Shown: in pieces, positions 34,704 through 48,085 of the stretch
How positions within the stretch are numbered: the stretch's first letter is position 1
Layout of the letters: each line of letters starts with the position of its first letter
Source: Malachius bipustulatus
Taxonomy: Eukaryota > Arthropoda > Insecta > Coleoptera > Melyridae
Length of the DNA: 64,000 nt
Direction: 5' to 3'
Assembly (NCBI GenBank): GCA_910589415.1
Contig: OU342630.1
Location: 18,757,867 to 18,821,866, forward strand
Program-made: the position numbers and the translations under genes
Notes under the pieces: model-generated
Told to the model about the DNA's origin: nothing
Database searches by the model: none
Seen by the model: only the letters and a program-made list of their open reading frames with translations

Positions 34704-37700
34704 TGTAACGTACCTTACTGGGGTCTTGTACAAACCCGGTGGAAATCTCCGTTGTCCTTCTTGAAAAGCTTACCAAAAGTTGACCTGGTTCCTTAAGGCG
34801 AGCGAAAGCGTTTTGATGGGAAGTGATGCTGGGAGAAATAAAAGAAGTATTTCATTTCTCAGACCGTTTTTAATTCAAAAAGCTAAGTCTTTAAATGATT
34901 TTACAAGGTTAAGGAGTTTTCCTCCAATTTCCATTACTTTTCAAAGTTTCGTGAAAAAAATGTTTTGATTTCCCTGGATATTAAACAATATTAGACTGAA
35001 TTGATAATGGATGGTTTCCCTGGCTTCTGATAATAATTTTAATTTGATTGATTTTAATTGATTTATTGATCTGCTTGAAAATCTAAATTAATCTGTCTAT
35101 AATTAATTGGTCTATTCTATCCTCTAGGTTGAGATGGTCTTCTGGTTCCTTTGATTTCTGAAAAGAAGGAGAAAATTCGGAAGAGTATGATGTTCAAACA
35201 TTTTGACATTCGATGTGATTTAAAAAAAATGTAATCATTATCGGTAACCCCTTCTCGAGTGTTACTGAGTAACCTAATCATTTTAGTTTTAGCACTTTGC
35301 TATTGTTTCTAGGCTTTCCTAGTTCTTTGGATAATTATTGTAGGATTAGGTGAGATTATAATGCAAGTATTTAAATTAGCCTTTAGGACAGGCGAAATTT
35401 ATTCTGAATTGAGCATTGATTTAATTGCTGTAATTAATTACTTGTAATTAATAATGTGTTATTGGTATGGCGCTTTCGAGTTAACTTCTCGTAGGTTTAT
35501 AAAAAGACTAAAAATGGGCTTAGCTTTAAAGGGTTTAATTTTCCCTGTTTGATTTTGTATATTTGATAGGTTTGTTTATTGACTTTCAATTGAAGTCCAC
35601 TTTTATTAAATTCTTTGTATAAAAATATTAGACCTTAGTCCATTGTGTCTTTGGTTACCTTAGTAACAGAATATGATCGGTTCATAAGCTTAGAAGTATA
35701 AATATTGCGCATTGTGTTTGTTTATTTGGTTTATTAGGTTTATCAGAAAATATTTTGACTGATAATAATTAATTTATTTAGTCTTTTTAGACTTAAAGAA
35801 TAGACCACCTTTGGTGAGACTATGATAGTGTTTATTTATTATTGGATATTATAAATTATACGATAATCTCCTAATCATAGAGTTTTGATTGGATCGCTTT
35901 TGCGAGATAATTATTTATGATTATGTTCGAGATTTTATTTATAATGATAGTCTCTTTTGGACTGTTTTATATTCCTGTTATCTTTGTAACATTTACCAAT
36001 TTTGGTAGGTACTACTTTTATATTGGTTTTAGATTTGTTTGGTTTATAGTGTTAACGTCACTTGTAAAGTTAATTTCCTCTCTCTCTCTCTCTTTTTCAT
36101 TATTCCTGTTTGTTTCACTGTTAATGAATCATCTGACCAGGTTAGGATAAGGAAAACCAAATTGTTTAGGGAACAGTACTGCCGTCACCTGACGAAAGAC
36201 AAAAGAACGACATCTCCAAGCCCGGAGGGTAGCGAATTGACCACGCCGGGTCGACAAATAATTTAATATCCCACGTTGCGAAACGTCTTTTGCGCTCGAG
36301 TGTTTTATATTTATCGTTGCAGCAATTTGCTGGATATTTTATATTTATCGTTGCAGCAATTTGCTGAATAATTATGTTGTTTTCGTTGGCCGTCTGGTTG
36401 GTATAGAATTTTATTATAATTGTTGGTATTTTGATGTAAGTTTAATAATTTTTGTTGGGCCTCTTGGGCTAATAGGTAATGTTTGCTGGTATTTTGATTT
36501 TTTGTTTATGCCTTTTTAGGCGTGATGGTTTTATCACATTTGATATAAAATATACTGGTGATTTGGCCTCGTTGGGCATAATTGTTTATAATGTTTGTTA
36601 TAAACATAGTTTTGGTTTACCCGCTTTGGGCATAATTGTTGATAGTATTTGTTTATAAATATAGTTTTGGTTTAGCCGCTTTTGGGCATGATTGTTGGTA
36701 ATATTTGTTTATAAATATGGTTTTGGTTTAGCCGCTTTTGGGCATGATTGTTGATAATATTTGTTATAAAAAAATGGTTTTGGTTTGGCCTCGTTTAGGC
36801 GAACTTGTTTACAATGTTTGTTATAAATATAGTTTTCGTTTAGCCGCTTTTGGGCATAATTGGTTGATAATATTTGTTTATAAATATAGTTTTGGTTTAG
36901 CCGTTTTGGGCATAATATTTGTTGATAAATATGGTTTTGGTTTGGCCGCTTTTGGGCGATAATAGTTATGGTTTTGGTTTGGCCGCTTTTGGGCGATAAC
37001 ATTTGTTTATAAATATTTGATATCATTTGGGTTTCGTTGATGCCTTGTTGGGCATAGTAGGTTTGATGATTTATTTAAATCTAACTGCTGCACTTAACTA
37101 AAGATAGACTAGTCACTTCTGGTTGAATGCTATGGAGGACCCGTCCGGCTATCACTGTGCGGACTCTAAACTAGAGCGGCATGGTAGTGAACCGTATTTG
37201 TTTCTCCAGAAGTGCTCCCGATCTGCAGAATCAGTTAGCGCACAAGACCCAGATCACCAACGGGGCTCCCGGGCGAGACCGCAGCGCTTACACGTACAGG
37301 ATTCTCTGGAGGTGGTCCTGGTATAAAGCACCAATTATCACACATACCCAGAACACCAACGAAGGCTTAACGATCCCGTTTTTCCTCCATAGCGATGTTA
37401 CCAACTTATTAGAGTATAGATTCCGTGAAAAGTTATTTGGATAGGAATCCCTGAAGATATATGTAAATAAATGTTTGGAATAGTTGGATTTTGATTGCCA
37501 CAACAATTTATAGGATTTTTCCTGTTTGTAATGAACGACAAGCAATTAAAATGTGCTTAGTATGTAGTTTCCAGGAACGGATACTTGTTTGATAAAATAA
37601 TAATTTCTCGATGAAGTCCCAGAGAAACTGGGGTCACTTCCTTGATTTGTTTCCGGAAAAGTCGGATAATTTGAAGTGTATGAACTTATTTGCATGGAAA

Positions 37701-40010
37701 CGTCGATAAAAGGATTATTCGAAAAAGAGAGAAAATGTTTGGCTCTTTTTCTGTTGTTTTAAAGTTGAGAGGTTCATCTTACAATGAAGAAAAAAAAAAC
37801 TGAAGAGGTGCTGACAATAAAATTAATCGGTCCTGTTCGTAGTGATTGTGAGTGCTGAGACATTTCCCTGATTATTAGACGGAGCTAGGAAAATATTGTA
37901 GATGAACAATGTCATTTAGAAAGATGATTTAATAGGTATTTTTCGACTGTGAGAGTCTGTGTTGAAACTCGGCTATTTGACCGTGTTGATTATTGGAAAT
38001 GCACCTGACAATTATTTCCTTATAGTCACAAATGGAAAATATAAGTCTTGGTAAGAAAATTTACCAAATCTTATCTAAGATCATGAAACTGATCTTATTC
38101 GATATTCAAACCATAGTGCTAGTGCTATCTGCAAAGATATAGTTTATTAGCTTTATTAATAAACTAGGTATCTCCCACCTAAACAGCCTATATACCAACC
38201 AGAGGTTCTTTGATATGAACCCAGAATACATAATATGCTTATAAAAGCTTGATTTTGCATTGAATTAACACTGCCTCATTCTCCGAGCGCCAGTGTATAG
38301 ACAAGCGACGATTCATTAACAGGTCCTAGATCGAAAGGTACTTACATGAACTCATTGTGTCTAAGTTCCACACATGGCCTTTTAACCCTTTTCTTTGCTC
38401 TACTACTAACTACTGTCACACTGTTTGCCTTCTCACTCACACGCTTGCGTTTTCTTCGAAACGGAAGCCTTAAACCCCAATGAGTCCTCATACTACCTTT
38501 TTAATTACATTTTGGCAAATGTAGACGCGAAAAATGAAAGAGAGCTTTGTACAAAAACGAACCACTTGATTTTAAGTGGATTAATTTCATTTGGTCATTT
38601 CATATTTTGCTTTAAGCGCCTTAGCATGAATTTATTCTAAAATTGATTGGTTCGGAAGTTAATGAATTTGGCTTTATTTGTCCCTAGGGGAAGTGCCATA
38701 AGTAGTAATTAAATATTTTTTAAAGGGTTTTACCATATCGGTTGATAATGATTGGTTTAAAATTTGATTAAATAAAATGCAAAATAATCTCCCTATACCT
38801 CACAAATAATTATAAATAAATAATAAATCTAAAGTTAGTATACTTATTATTATTAATGAAACATCTATGGCCGCTATATAAACACACAGGTTGATAAAAA
38901 AATGTTATGGATATGTTCAAGTAAAGATGATCGAAAAAAATAGGTATGAGCAAGAAAATATCATAATTGTTGTAAAATGTACACCTGACCTTTTATTAGC
39001 CCTCGGGGTGTCGGAGCTCAACGGGGGCCTTCGTCTGGATGGCTTCCAACGCTGCAGGTCTTGGAGGACGGTGGTGTGCAGTTGTTGATTTGTCTCTCCA
39101 TCTTCGTTTCACTAACACTCGGGGTAGAAAACACCTTCCACAAATTTCCCGTTCGCGAGACAAAATTAGATCACCTGAAGTAGTACTGAAGTGCGAGAAA
39201 TAACGGCGGAAGTCACTAAAAAGCTCTTCAAGATTTTACTAGTTACTGCTTCGAAGGTTACATTTCAACTGTCTTAGCTTTCGTTTCAAAAACTTCGGCT
39301 TTCCTCAAAAAATCTCCGGCAGTGGGCGTGGGTGGTGTGTCCCTTCCAATCGGAATCATTTTTCATCCGGTTTAACCAATCCTAGTTAACCTACTCTCTT
39401 CTCTTGTGACGTAGGTTCTCTAATGAGTTTTTAAGTACCAACGTGGATACCTCACTTCAATCGCCAATTCTCCCTTCCTGGACCCTCGTGTATATTGTCG
39501 GTTTATTCAAAGAACTTTTCCTTTGAACTGAACAATCTCCTTTCTTCCTATTTGTAACAATAAACTGCCCATTAGAGTGTTTCTAGCTTTAAAACGATTT
39601 CATGGTAGCTTGTAAAAATTTACTACCGTCTGGGGTTGAATAGAGTTGGGTTATGAAATTCTATGGTAGCCAGGTAGGCTAGTCACTTAAATATACATTA
39701 GCTATAATGCAACGCTAGACCATATCGCTGGAGACGAGACGTTGGTATTCAATACCTATGAAAATTATTTGCCGAGAGATAAATAAGACTAATAAAGAAA
39801 TGGGTCCTTTTGTATGACATCCCGACAGGCTCCTTTTACATGGGCACGTAGGTATTGTCCTTCAAGGATATTGTTATCTTCACACTAAACTTTAGATAAA
39901 TTCTTATACTTGGAAGCTGGTGATTTCTCAGATGATTAAGCGAAAAAAAAATTGGCGGTGTTTGATAGAGGTGATTTTTTTTTTTTTTTAATGTATTTCG
40001 GTTCGTTTCA
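34704..40010 (-). repeat. Giant LTR, 3' copy (minus-strand sense)
   Basis: 5307 bp. Contains a 34-bp direct duplication (ATATTTATCGTTGCAGCAAT, twice at 36301-36368), a CT run (36078-36098), a minisatellite (36550-37050), a GC-richer patch at 37120-37330 and another at 38990-39130. Its short open frames are repeated identically in the other LTR and resemble no protein. Confidence 0.85.
36550..37050. repeat. Minisatellite within the giant LTR
   Basis: About nine copies of a 50-60-bp unit whose core is TTTGGTTTAGCCGCTTTTGG followed by GCATAATTGTTGATAATATT and TGTTTATAAATATAG. The same array lies at 42884-43384 in the other LTR. It explains the repetitive minus-strand frame rich in QKRPNQN. Confidence 0.85.
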
Positions 40011-40021
40011 TTCTCCCCCTT
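40011..40021 (-). other. Polypurine tract of the giant-LTR element
   Basis: Read on the minus strand, AAGGGGGAGAA lies directly against the TGAAACG start of the LTR, exactly where plus-strand DNA synthesis would be primed. Confidence 0.8.
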
Positions 40022-41014
40022 GCCTGGATCGGTAGATTCTCCGTAGGGGAATATCCCGGTTCGGGCAACATCAAAAACGAAGAAAAAAATAAAAAATAAA
40101 CTCTCGGAGACTGCCTCCTACTCGATGTCTTACGTCTTGGCCTCATCTGCTAATGTTTGTTGATGCTTAATTACCAATTATTCCTGTGAGTATCGGAAGA
40201 ATTTAATTCCCTAGTCGACCCATCGGAGGAATTAAACTCCCTACTCCAGGAAACTTCGTGGTCCCGATTTCGCTTTGATTTTGGACCTAGGCGTTGTCTG
40301 CACGTCTGTGATTCGGCGGGTCATAGATGATAAATGTTCCGCTCATCTCAACACTTGCCCTGTTCTGTAGTTCTCCCTTTATCTATAGAATTTTCCGGTA
40401 CAATTTTCCAAATTTTCCTGTTTCCTCCCCCTATCCAAAGAATCCTCCAACTCGCTTTTTCAACTTTCCTTTTGTTTCCTTCCCCTATCTAAGGGATTCT
40501 CCAACTCGCTTTTTCCAACTTTCCTTTTGTTTCCTCCGTCTTCCTAACCGCAGCTTTTCTCTTTCTTCTCAAAAAAAAATGTTTTCTCCCTACAATTTCG
40601 TTCCTGTTTTCTCGACTTTCGCGAACCCAGCTGGGCCCAACTTCTCCTCGCAGTAGCCCGAGGTGCTCCCCGTAGACTTTCTACCTAGTAGCTGGGAAAA
40701 CAAACTCAAAAAAAAACATAGTCATCATGAAACAAATTATCATTATTAGGTTATCTGGCTCTTTCCTGGTTTGGTGAACGTAATTATTATAATAGTTAAG
40801 ATAATTATTGTTTAAATAACCTGTGTGTTTCGGCTTATATTTAAGTCACCTGTATGTTTATATGGCTAGATGTATTTATTTCTGAATTTTGTTCATCATC
40901 TCTCCCCCTATCCTTTTGGTTTTCTCGACTTTTGTCTAAGAAGAAAAAATTTTTTTCTTGTATTTCGATTTCTCTCCCTAATTTTATTTTCCCTGCATCA
41001 CTTCCAACGCCTTA
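40022..41014 (-). other. Non-coding interior of the giant-LTR element
   Basis: About 1 kb, purine-rich on the element's sense strand. A duplicated unit of about 58 bp lies around 40430-40540 (CTCCAACTCGCTTTTT twice, with CAACTTTCCTTTTGTTTCCT). No sense-strand frame of useful length exists. Packaging and priming signals would be expected here, but no protein. Confidence 0.7.
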
Positions 41015-41032
41015 TCCCTGGTTTCGGCACCA
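41015..41032 (-). other. Primer-binding site of the giant-LTR element
   Basis: On the minus strand TGGTGCCGAAACCAGGGA starts 5 nt after the LTR's ...GTTACA end. It has the form of a primer site complementary to a tRNA 3' end. It fixes the element's direction as minus. The exact tRNA was not determined. Confidence 0.8.
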
Positions 41033-41037
41033 AAAAC

Positions 41038-44000
41038 TGTAACGTACCTTACTGGGGTCTTGTACAAACCCGGTGGAAATCTCCGTTGTCCTTCTTGAAA
41101 AGCTTACCAAAAGTTGACCTGGTTCCTTAAGGCGAGCGAAAGCGTTTTGATGGGAAGTGATGCTGGGAGAAATAAAAGAAGTATTTCATTTCTCAGACCG
41201 TTTTTAATTCAAAAAGCTAAGTCTTTAAATGATTTTACAAGGTTAAGGAGTTTTCCTCCAATTTCCATTACTTTTCAAAGTTTCGTGAAAAAAATGTTTT
41301 GATTTCCCTGGATATTAAACAATATTAGACTGAATTGATAATGGATGGTTTCCCTGGCTTCTGATAATAATTTTAATTTGATTGATTTTAATTGATTTAT
41401 TGATCTGCTTGAAAATCTAAATTAATCTGTCTATAATTAATTGGTCTATTCTATCCTCTAGGTTGAGATGGTCTTCTGGTTCCTTTGATTTCTGAAAAGA
41501 AGGAGAAAATTCGGAAGAGTATGATGTTCAAACATTTTGACATTCGATGTGATTTAAAAAAAATGTAATCATTATCGGTAACCCCTTCTCGAGTGTTACT
41601 GAGTAACCTAATCATTTTAGTTTTAGCACTTTGCTATTGTTTCTAGGCTTTCCTAGTTCTTTGGATAATTATTGTAGGATTAGGTGAGATTATAATGCAA
41701 GTATTTAAATTAGCCTTTAGGACAGGCGAAATTTATTCTGAATTGAGCATTGATTTAATTGCTGTAATTAATTACTTGTAATTAATAATGTGTTATTGGT
41801 ATGGCGCTTTCGAGTTAACTTCTCGTAGGTTTATAAAAAGACTAAAAATGGGCTTAGCTTTAAAGGGTTTAATTTTCCCTGTTTGATTTTGTATATTTGA
41901 TAGGTTTGTTTATTGACTTTCAATTGAAGTCCACTTTTATTAAATTCTTTGTATAAAAATATTAGACCTTAGTCCATTGTGTCTTTGGTTACCTTAGTAA
42001 CAGAATATGATCGGTTCATAAGCTTAGAAGTATAAATATTGCGCATTGTGTTTGTTTATTTGGTTTATTAGGTTTATCAGAAAATATTTTGACTGATAAT
42101 AATTAATTTATTTAGTCTTTTTAGACTTAAAGAATAGACCACCTTTGGTGAGACTATGATAGTGTTTATTTATTATTGGATATTATAAATTATACGATAA
42201 TCTCCTAATCATAGAGTTTTGATTGGATCGCTTTTGCGAGATAATTATTTATGATTATGTTCGAGATTTTATTTATAATGATAGTCTCTTTTGGACTGTT
42301 TTATATTCCTGTTATCTTTGTAACATTTACCAATTTTGGTAGGTACTACTTTTATATTGGTTTTAGATTTGTTTGGTTTATAGTGTTAACGTCACTTGTA
42401 AAGTTAATTTCCTCTCTCTCTCTCTCTTTTTCATTATTCCTGTTTGTTTCACTGTTAATGAATCATCTGACCAGGTTAGGATAAGGAAAACCAAATTGTT
42501 TAGGGAACAGTACTGCCGTCACCTGACGAAAGACAAAAGAACGACATCTCCAAGCCCGGAGGGTAGCGAATTGACCACGCCGGGTCGACAAATAATTTAA
42601 TATCCCACGTTGCGAAACGTCTTTTGCGCTCGAGTGTTTTATATTTATCGTTGCAGCAATTTGCTGGATATTTTATATTTATCGTTGCAGCAATTTGCTG
42701 AATAATTATGTTGTTTTCGTTGGCCGTCTGGTTGGTATAGAATTTTATTATAATTGTTGGTATTTTGATGTAAGTTTAATAATTTTTGTTGGGCCTCTTG
42801 GGCTAATAGGTAATGTTTGCTGGTATTTTGATTTTTTGTTTATGCCTTTTTAGGCGTGATGGTTTTATCACATTTGATATAAAATATACTGGTGATTTGG
42901 CCTCGTTGGGCATAATTGTTTATAATGTTTGTTATAAACATAGTTTTGGTTTACCCGCTTTGGGCATAATTGTTGATAGTATTTGTTTATAAATATAGTT
43001 TTGGTTTAGCCGCTTTTGGGCATGATTGTTGGTAATATTTGTTTATAAATATGGTTTTGGTTTAGCCGCTTTTGGGCATGATTGTTGATAATATTTGTTA
43101 TAAAAAAATGGTTTTGGTTTGGCCTCGTTTAGGCGAACTTGTTTACAATGTTTGTTATAAATATAGTTTTCGTTTAGCCGCTTTTGGGCATAATTGGTTG
43201 ATAATATTTGTTTATAAATATAGTTTTGGTTTAGCCGTTTTGGGCATAATATTTGTTGATAAATATGGTTTTGGTTTGGCCGCTTTTGGGCGATAATAGT
43301 TATGGTTTTGGTTTGGCCGCTTTTGGGCGATAACATTTGTTTATAAATATTTGATATCATTTGGGTTTCGTTGATGCCTTGTTGGGCATAGTAGGTTTGA
43401 TGATTTATTTAAATCTAACTGCTGCACTTAACTAAAGATAGACTAGTCACTTCTGGTTGAATGCTATGGAGGACCCGTCCGGCTATCACTGTGCGGACTC
43501 TAAACTAGAGCGGCATGGTAGTGAACCGTATTTGTTTCTCCAGAAGTGCTCCCGATCTGCAGAATCAGTTAGCGCACAAGACCCAGATCACCAACGGGGC
43601 TCCCGGGCGAGACCGCAGCGCTTACACGTACAGGATTCTCTGGAGGTGGTCCTGGTATAAAGCACCAATTATCACACATACCCAGAACACCAACGAAGGC
43701 TTAACGATCCCGTTTTTCCTCCATAGCGATGTTACCAACTTATTAGAGTATAGATTCCGTGAAAAGTTATTTGGATAGGAATCCCTGAAGATATATGTAA
43801 ATAAATGTTTGGAATAGTTGGATTTTGATTGCCACAACAATTTATAGGATTTTTCCTGTTTGTAATGAACGACAAGCAATTAAAATGTGCTTAGTATGTA
43901 GTTTCCAGGAACGGATACTTGTTTGATAAAATAATAATTTCTCGATGAAGTCCCAGAGAAACTGGGGTCACTTCCTTGATTTGTTTCCGGAAAAGTCGGA

Positions 44001-46343
44001 TAATTTGAAGTGTATGAACTTATTTGCATGGAAACGTCGATAAAAGGATTATTCGAAAAAGAGAGAAAATGTTTGGCTCTTTTTCTGTTGTTTTAAAGTT
44101 GAGAGGTTCATCTTACAATGAAGAAAAAAAAAACTGAAGAGGTGCTGACAATAAAATTAATCGGTCCTGTTCGTAGTGATTGTGAGTGCTGAGACATTTC
44201 CCTGATTATTAGACGGAGCTAGGAAAATATTGTAGATGAACAATGTCATTTAGAAAGATGATTTAATAGGTATTTTTCGACTGTGAGAGTCTGTGTTGAA
44301 ACTCGGCTATTTGACCGTGTTGATTATTGGAAATGCACCTGACAATTATTTCCTTATAGTCACAAATGGAAAATATAAGTCTTGGTAAGAAAATTTACCA
44401 AATCTTATCTAAGATCATGAAACTGATCTTATTCGATATTCAAACCATAGTGCTAGTGCTATCTGCAAAGATATAGTTTATTAGCTTTATTAATAAACTA
44501 GGTATCTCCCACCTAAACAGCCTATATACCAACCAGAGGTTCTTTGATATGAACCCAGAATACATAATATGCTTATAAAAGCTTGATTTTGCATTGAATT
44601 AACACTGCCTCATTCTCCGAGCGCCAGTGTATAGACAAGCGACGATTCATTAACAGGTCCTAGATCGAAAGGTACTTACATGAACTCATTGTGTCTAAGT
44701 TCCACACATGGCCTTTTAACCCTTTTCTTTGCTCTACTACTAACTACTGTCACACTGTTTGCCTTCTCACTCACACGCTTGCGTTTTCTTCGAAACGGAA
44801 GCCTTAAACCCCAATGAGTCCTCATACTACCTTTTTAATTACATTTTGGCAAATGTAGACGCGAAAAATGAAAGAGAGCTTTGTACAAAAACGAACCACT
44901 TGATTTTAAGTGGATTAATTTCATTTGGTCATTTCATATTTTGCTTTAAGCGCCTTAGCATGAATTTATTCTAAAATTGATTGGTTCGGAAGTTAATGAA
45001 TTTGGCTTTATTTGTCCCTAGGGGAAGTGCCATAAGTAGTAATTAAATATTTTTTAAAGGGTTTTACCATATCGGTTGATAATGATTGGTTTAAAATTTG
45101 ATTAAATAAAATGCAAAATAATCTCCCTATACCTCACAAATAATTATAAATAAATAATAAATCTAAAGTTAGTATACTTATTATTATTAATGAAACATCT
45201 ATGGCCGCTATATAAACACACAGGTTGATAAAAAAATGTTATGGATATGTTCAAGTAAAGATGATCGAAAAAAATAGGTATGAGCAAGAAAATATCATAA
45301 TTGTTGTAAAATGTACACCTGACCTTTTATTAGCCCTCGGGGTGTCGGAGCTCAACGGGGGCCTTCGTCTGGATGGCTTCCAACGCTGCAGGTCTTGGAG
45401 GACGGTGGTGTGCAGTTGTTGATTTGTCTCTCCATCTTCGTTTCACTAACACTCGGGGTAGAAAACACCTTCCACAAATTTCCCGTTCGCGAGACAAAAT
45501 TAGATCACCTGAAGTAGTACTGAAGTGCGAGAAATAACGGCGGAAGTCACTAAAAAGCTCTTCAAGATTTTACTAGTTACTGCTTCGAAGGTTACATTTC
45601 AACTGTCTTAGCTTTCGTTTCAAAAACTTCGGCTTTCCTCAAAAAATCTCCGGCAGTGGGCGTGGGTGGTGTGTCCCTTCCAATCGGAATCATTTTTCAT
45701 CCGGTTTAACCAATCCTAGTTAACCTACTCTCTTCTCTTGTGACGTAGGTTCTCTAATGAGTTTTTAAGTACCAACGTGGATACCTCACTTCAATCGCCA
45801 ATTCTCCCTTCCTGGACCCTCGTGTATATTGTCGGTTTATTCAAAGAACTTTTCCTTTGAACTGAACAATCTCCTTTCTTCCTATTTGTAACAATAAACT
45901 GCCCATTAGAGTGTTTCTAGCTTTAAAACGATTTCATGGTAGCTTGTAAAAATTTACTACCGTCTGGGGTTGAATAGAGTTGGGTTATGAAATTCTATGG
46001 TAGCCAGGTAGGCTAGTCACTTAAATATACATTAGCTATAATGCAACGCTAGACCATATCGCTGGAGACGAGACGTTGGTATTCAATACCTATGAAAATT
46101 ATTTGCCGAGAGATAAATAAGACTAATAAAGAAATGGGTCCTTTTGTATGACATCCCGACAGGCTCCTTTTACATGGGCACGTAGGTATTGTCCTTCAAG
46201 GATATTGTTATCTTCACACTAAACTTTAGATAAATTCTTATACTTGGAAGCTGGTGATTTCTCAGATGATTAAGCGAAAAAAAAATTGGCGGTGTTTGAT
46301 AGAGGTGATTTTTTTTTTTTTTAATGTATTTCGGTTCGTTTCA
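41038..46343 (-). repeat. Giant LTR, 5' copy (minus-strand sense)
   Basis: 5306 bp, colinear with the other copy at a constant offset of 6334 bp up to the T-run at the end. It should hold the promoter for genomic RNA. Confidence 0.85.
42884..43384. repeat. Second copy of the LTR minisatellite
   Basis: Same array as at 36550-37050, without visible change in copy number. This argues that the two LTRs separated very recently, since such arrays change quickly. Confidence 0.85.
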
Positions 46344-46977
46344 AGGTAGGTATAGGTACACATTGATCAAAAATTAGCGCTGAAAATTGAAAAAGCATAG
46401 GCATTAGTCGCATTAGGCATTTTTTCGGAAAATTTTATTTAAAAAAGTTGATTGAAATGAAATAACCTCAAACCCCCAAATCTCGAGTTTGGTTGAAAAC
46501 AAAAAATACAAAAAAAAATTCAACACTATCATTTTAATTTAATTCTTATACAAGATTACCATGATTTATAAAAAATAGGTAGGTACAGGAGACATTTGAT
46601 AAATATTATGTCATGTCACTCTCCTAATAAAATAATTTATTTTTGATTTTACTTGTTTAAATAAATTGCATGATTATGACTGCAGAAAGGCAAACATTTT
46701 TAGGGATTTTTTGGTTTCAACCAAACTTGAGATTTGGGGGTTTGAGGTGATTTCAAACAACTTTGTTAAATACTGAAAAAAAATGCCTATAGGATGTTTT
46801 TTCAATTTTCAGTCTAATTTTTGATCACGGTAGGCCTAGTTATTGGCTATGGCTGAAATGTTGTTTACCCATTTAAGAAAGCCTCGGGAGCTTTACATAA
46901 AGAAAGAACTTTTATTATATTCATCAAAAAATGAAAAAGTTATTGAGGTGATTCCATTTGAAGTAAAACATACTGTA

Positions 46978-47640
46978 CATAGAAACTATTGAAAAATGTT
47001 ATAGGTAATAAAATTAGGGGTATACCAAATTAGGCATTACCTACTACTTACCTAATCGTCTAATTTTCTTTCTTCAAATGATTAATAATAACACTAACAC
47101 AACACAATAACATGAACGACTTCTTCTTCGTAGTTCTTTTCTTTTCTTACTTCAGTCAGATCATAAGTTCAGTCACTAGCTTCTCCCGCACCACACCCAC
47201 CCCACCCCCCACAGCACAGACACCTCGCTTACACCAGATTAGTAGTTTAATAATCATTATTATAGTTTAATTACGATTACACTACCACTTAAGCCAGATA
47301 CAAAATAAGGAATGCCGAGCCGACCGAAAGCGAATGAATGATACAGTCAGATACAGAAGGAAGAAGAAGAAAGAACAATTATTCAGCTCCCTGCCTCCTA
47401 TACTATACCTAATTTAGAAAGAGATGAGAGATGAGAGATTTAGAGAAGTAAAGAAGGTAGAGTAGAATGTTCAGTCAGTTAGGGGTTTGGTTGGACTATT
47501 ATTATGTATACCAGATGTGGGTGGAATGTCTCCCACCCACTTTCCGTCTATAAAAATACCATTTTTTTACCCTTTTCAACTCCTTTAGGTGTAATTCGAT
47601 TTTTATAATGAAACACTTTGATAAAAACATAAATATGCAC
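46978..47640. other. Interior of element A, unassigned
   Basis: AT-rich with a C-rich patch near 47190-47215 and a purine-rich patch at 47340-47460. No gene recognised. Confidence 0.4.
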
Positions 47641-48080
47641 TAAATATTTTATAGGGTGTCCGAGATAACAGGTGGTATGTACTACATGGGGATTTATTTT
47701 TCGAAAATATATTTTTTTATTTTATAGATTTTTGGTTAAATTGATTTTTTTAGAATGACATGAAAAACCAATATGTCGGCCATAAGAAAGTGAAAAGCTG
47801 ACTATGAAAACCCTGGGATCAAAAGTGGGCTTTGTTGGCTTAGAAAATTTTTGTAATGTCAAGCGGATAGCTATTGATAACTCATGTACACCTACCTACA
47901 AAAAATAAATAGTCAATTTTCAATTAGGTACCTATAAAAAAGATAATGGCTAAAATAGGAATTCTCGATTTTTCAGTTTCTCTCAGGATATTTCAGCAAC
48001 GACCGAAATTATCGCAAATTTTGTTTCAGATTCTTAGTTCAAAATGAAATGACCACCTTTGTGTATGCCTATAGGTATAG
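47641..48080. mobile_element. Truncated relative of the 48.1-49.1 kb palindrome
   Basis: GGATATTTCAGCAACG, TTTCAGATTCTTA, GACTATGAAAACCCTGGGA and AACCAATATGTCGGCCATAA have close counterparts in the right arm of the adjacent palindrome (GACTATGAAAACTCCGGGA, ACAATATGACAACCATAA). Begins with an ATAGGGTGTCCGAGATAAC tip. Confidence 0.5.
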
Positions 48081-48085
48081 GCATA

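Larger units (their letters stand above)
34704..46343 (-). mobile_element. Non-coding LTR retrotransposon with giant 5.3-kb LTRs
   Basis: Direct repeats at 34704-40010 and 41038-46343 are identical wherever I compared them except for one T in a T-run (5307 and 5306 bp). They end TG...CA when read on the minus strand and are flanked by the 4-bp duplication AGGT (34700-34703, 46344-46347). The minus-strand orientation is fixed by a primer-binding site next to the right repeat and a polypurine tract next to the left. Only 1027 bp separate the LTRs, and no gag or pol is present. Near-identical LTRs mean very recent insertion. It resembles a LARD, but LARDs usually have long interiors rather than long LTRs. 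An assembly duplication is unlikely given duplication, PBS and PPT. Confidence 0.85.
34546..46977. mobile_element. Foldback element inside A, itself split by the giant-LTR element
   Basis: The left arm begins TACAGTGTGTTCCACTTTAC at 34546; the right arm ends with its diverged inverted counterpart at 46977. Shared inverted stretches include AATGGAATCACCTCAATAAC, TTTATGTAAAGCTCCCGA, TAAATGGGTAAACAACATTT and, beyond the insertion, TGATCAAAAATTAG and CCTCAAACCCCCAAATCTC. Net length without the LTR element is about 0.79 kb, nearly all of it palindromic. Confidence 0.8.

Noticed and set aside
36709..37026. Minus-strand frame with repeated QKRPNQN motifs
   Set aside because: Product of the LTR minisatellite; low complexity and without a start context or family match.
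34704..46343. Segmental duplication or assembly artefact instead of an LTR element
   Set aside because: The duplicated block has TG...CA ends, a 4-bp flanking duplication, a primer site and a polypurine tract in the correct places; chance or misassembly would not create these.
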